Below are positions 62,796 to 64,000 of a stretch of 64,000 nt of DNA, in pieces. The stretch lies in assembly GCA_013399115.1 (NCBI GenBank), contig VXAA01000959.1:1-64000 (forward strand). Direction: 5' to 3'. The notes beneath the pieces are model-generated. The model searched no databases and was not told the DNA's origin. It saw only the letters and a list, made by a program, of their open reading frames with translations. The translations under genes and the position numbers were made by a program. The number at the start of each line of letters is the position of its first letter. Position 1 is the stretch's first letter. This DNA is from Anseranas semipalmata. Lineage: Eukaryota; Chordata; Aves; Anseriformes; Anseranatidae.

Positions 62796-64000
62796 CTAAA
62801 TACAAAAAACATCAATTAGATAAATCAATCAGCTATAGTAAACCCATGTTATTTCCCAAATAACTTGCCATGAAAATTTGACACTGAGATCTAAGTCTTT
62901 CCTCTGCATTTTTCATCACCTGCATATAGCAACTGGAGGAGGAAATTAATCTCTAATAACATCAGAAGGCACCTCCCTACAAACAGCATTTCAGATTAAC
63001 TGCATGTTAAGTATGCACCTTGCCCCCACTCTTCCTACTAGAAAGTATCTCAAAACTTTTACTTTGACACAAGTCTTGTGTCTTGCCTTCTTAAGTGTAT
63101 CTGTTCTTATTTTAAAAGAGTTTTACAGCTTAAGCAACTTTTCTCTCCTCCCACCCCACCCGCCCAGTTCTAACATTTTTTAGGAGCTAATAATTTCTCT
63201 CAGCTAACAAAGCCTACTTCCTTTCAGACTCACGCAGTGATAAGGCTCTCTCACCCTTCCTGACCATCTTCTTGAGCCTACATCAACCTTGAGCCATCTA
63301 CAATAAAATGTAGAATGTCCCTGTTATTTTGTACCACTGCTTAAGTACTTTGATCTCTTCACTTCCCCACCTTGCAGAAGACACATGAATTCGAACGATT
63401 TCATCAAAATAAAATCAACAAGGCTTATCAATCAAAATAAAAAAATTCAAATTGATTGGCATCATTTTAGTCCCAAGAAAAAATGACAATGAACTTTAGA
63501 TACAAAGTCAGCTGCAAAAAAAGAACAGCCTGTTTGCATTTCTTCCCAAAGGAAGAGAATCAATAACAGTTGGCTTAAATTGCAACACAAAGCATTAATT
63601 AGGAAAAAAAAAAAAAAAAGATGGACAGAATATATTGTGTAGTGAAAAGCAGAACCTTCAATCAGGAGCTCTCTCTAGTATATGCCTTAAAAAAAAACTC
63701 TCAAGAATTACACAAATAAGAATTAGATGAGTAATATGGTTAAGTCAATCTACAGAACCCCAGGAATCTGCAAGCTGCCTGAGGGCATCTCCTGAAAGGT
63801 AATTCAGAAAAACAAGACAACAGTCAGCAGACTCACTAAGGGACAAAACGGAGGGAGAAATAGGTCACACTTGTACTGGAAGATATCTAGAAACATTTTA
63901 ATACAAGTTAGAAAAAAAATGAAACACTGTTGAATCAGATGATTTTCTCAGGGCCATTTCAGCTGTGCTTTTCTATTGTTTTTTACTACTGTTGATGTAT
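62796..64000 (-). other. STXBP3: STXBP3 intron running off the right edge
   Basis: About 1.2 kb upstream of the first visible exon. I looked for the segment equivalent to human VVWQKIKATVFDD and did not find it, so the start codon lies further right. The interval contains an A17-type run near 63603-63619 and nothing else recognised. Confidence 0.7.

Noticed and set aside
1..64000. CRISPR arrays, tRNA, rRNA, bacterial operons or phage genes
   Set aside because: No spaced direct repeats, no tRNA-like boxes and no prokaryotic gene structure were seen; the DNA is plainly vertebrate genic and intronic sequence.

Overview
The window is vertebrate nuclear DNA, most likely from a bird. Introns are long and AT-rich with GT-AG boundaries. 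There is one clear sauropsid-type CR1 LINE 3' end (about 35.34-35.56 kb), repeat density is low, and the exons decode to recognisable vertebrate proteins. Species and chromosome cannot be read from the sequence. All gene calls come from splicing exons by hand (splice sites, phase, and similarity to family members recalled from memory). No database search was run.

Three genes fill the window: GPSM2 (minus strand, 1 to about 15.7 kb, last coding exons off the left edge), AKNAD1 (plus strand, 27.8-40.0 kb, apparently complete) and STXBP3 (minus strand, 43.5-62.8 kb, N-terminal exon(s) off the right edge). Neighbour order and relative orientation match what I recall of human 1p13.3 (STXBP3-AKNAD1-GPSM2), so this looks like an intact conserved synteny block.

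Region by region. 1-15.7 kb holds thirteen GPSM2 coding exons (609 codons) with the eight-TPR array and GoLoco motifs 1, 2 and the first half of 3. 15.7-26.3 kb is non-coding, with a small CpG-rich patch at 17.5-17.7 kb carrying a minus-strand splice donor, which may be a GPSM2 5' exon or promoter. 26.3-27.5 kb is a CpG island interrupted by a run of Ns (26706-27166); it is the likely AKNAD1 promoter and perhaps a shared one. 27.8-40.0 kb holds fifteen proposed AKNAD1 coding exons that join in phase into about 866 codons plus stop. 40.0-43.5 kb is the tail-to-tail AKNAD1/STXBP3 3' interval. 43.5-62.8 kb holds seventeen STXBP3 coding exons (563 codons plus stop) with one GC-AG intron. 62.8-64.0 kb is STXBP3 intron.

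The genes are neighbours rather than a pathway. GPSM2/LGN links Gi-alpha to NuMA in spindle orientation, STXBP3/Munc18c binds syntaxin-4 in exocytosis, and AKNAD1 is a poorly characterised AKNA-family protein. I found no CRISPR array, tRNA, rRNA, intact transposon or convincing undescribed system. The points worth a second look concern splicing and promoter structure.
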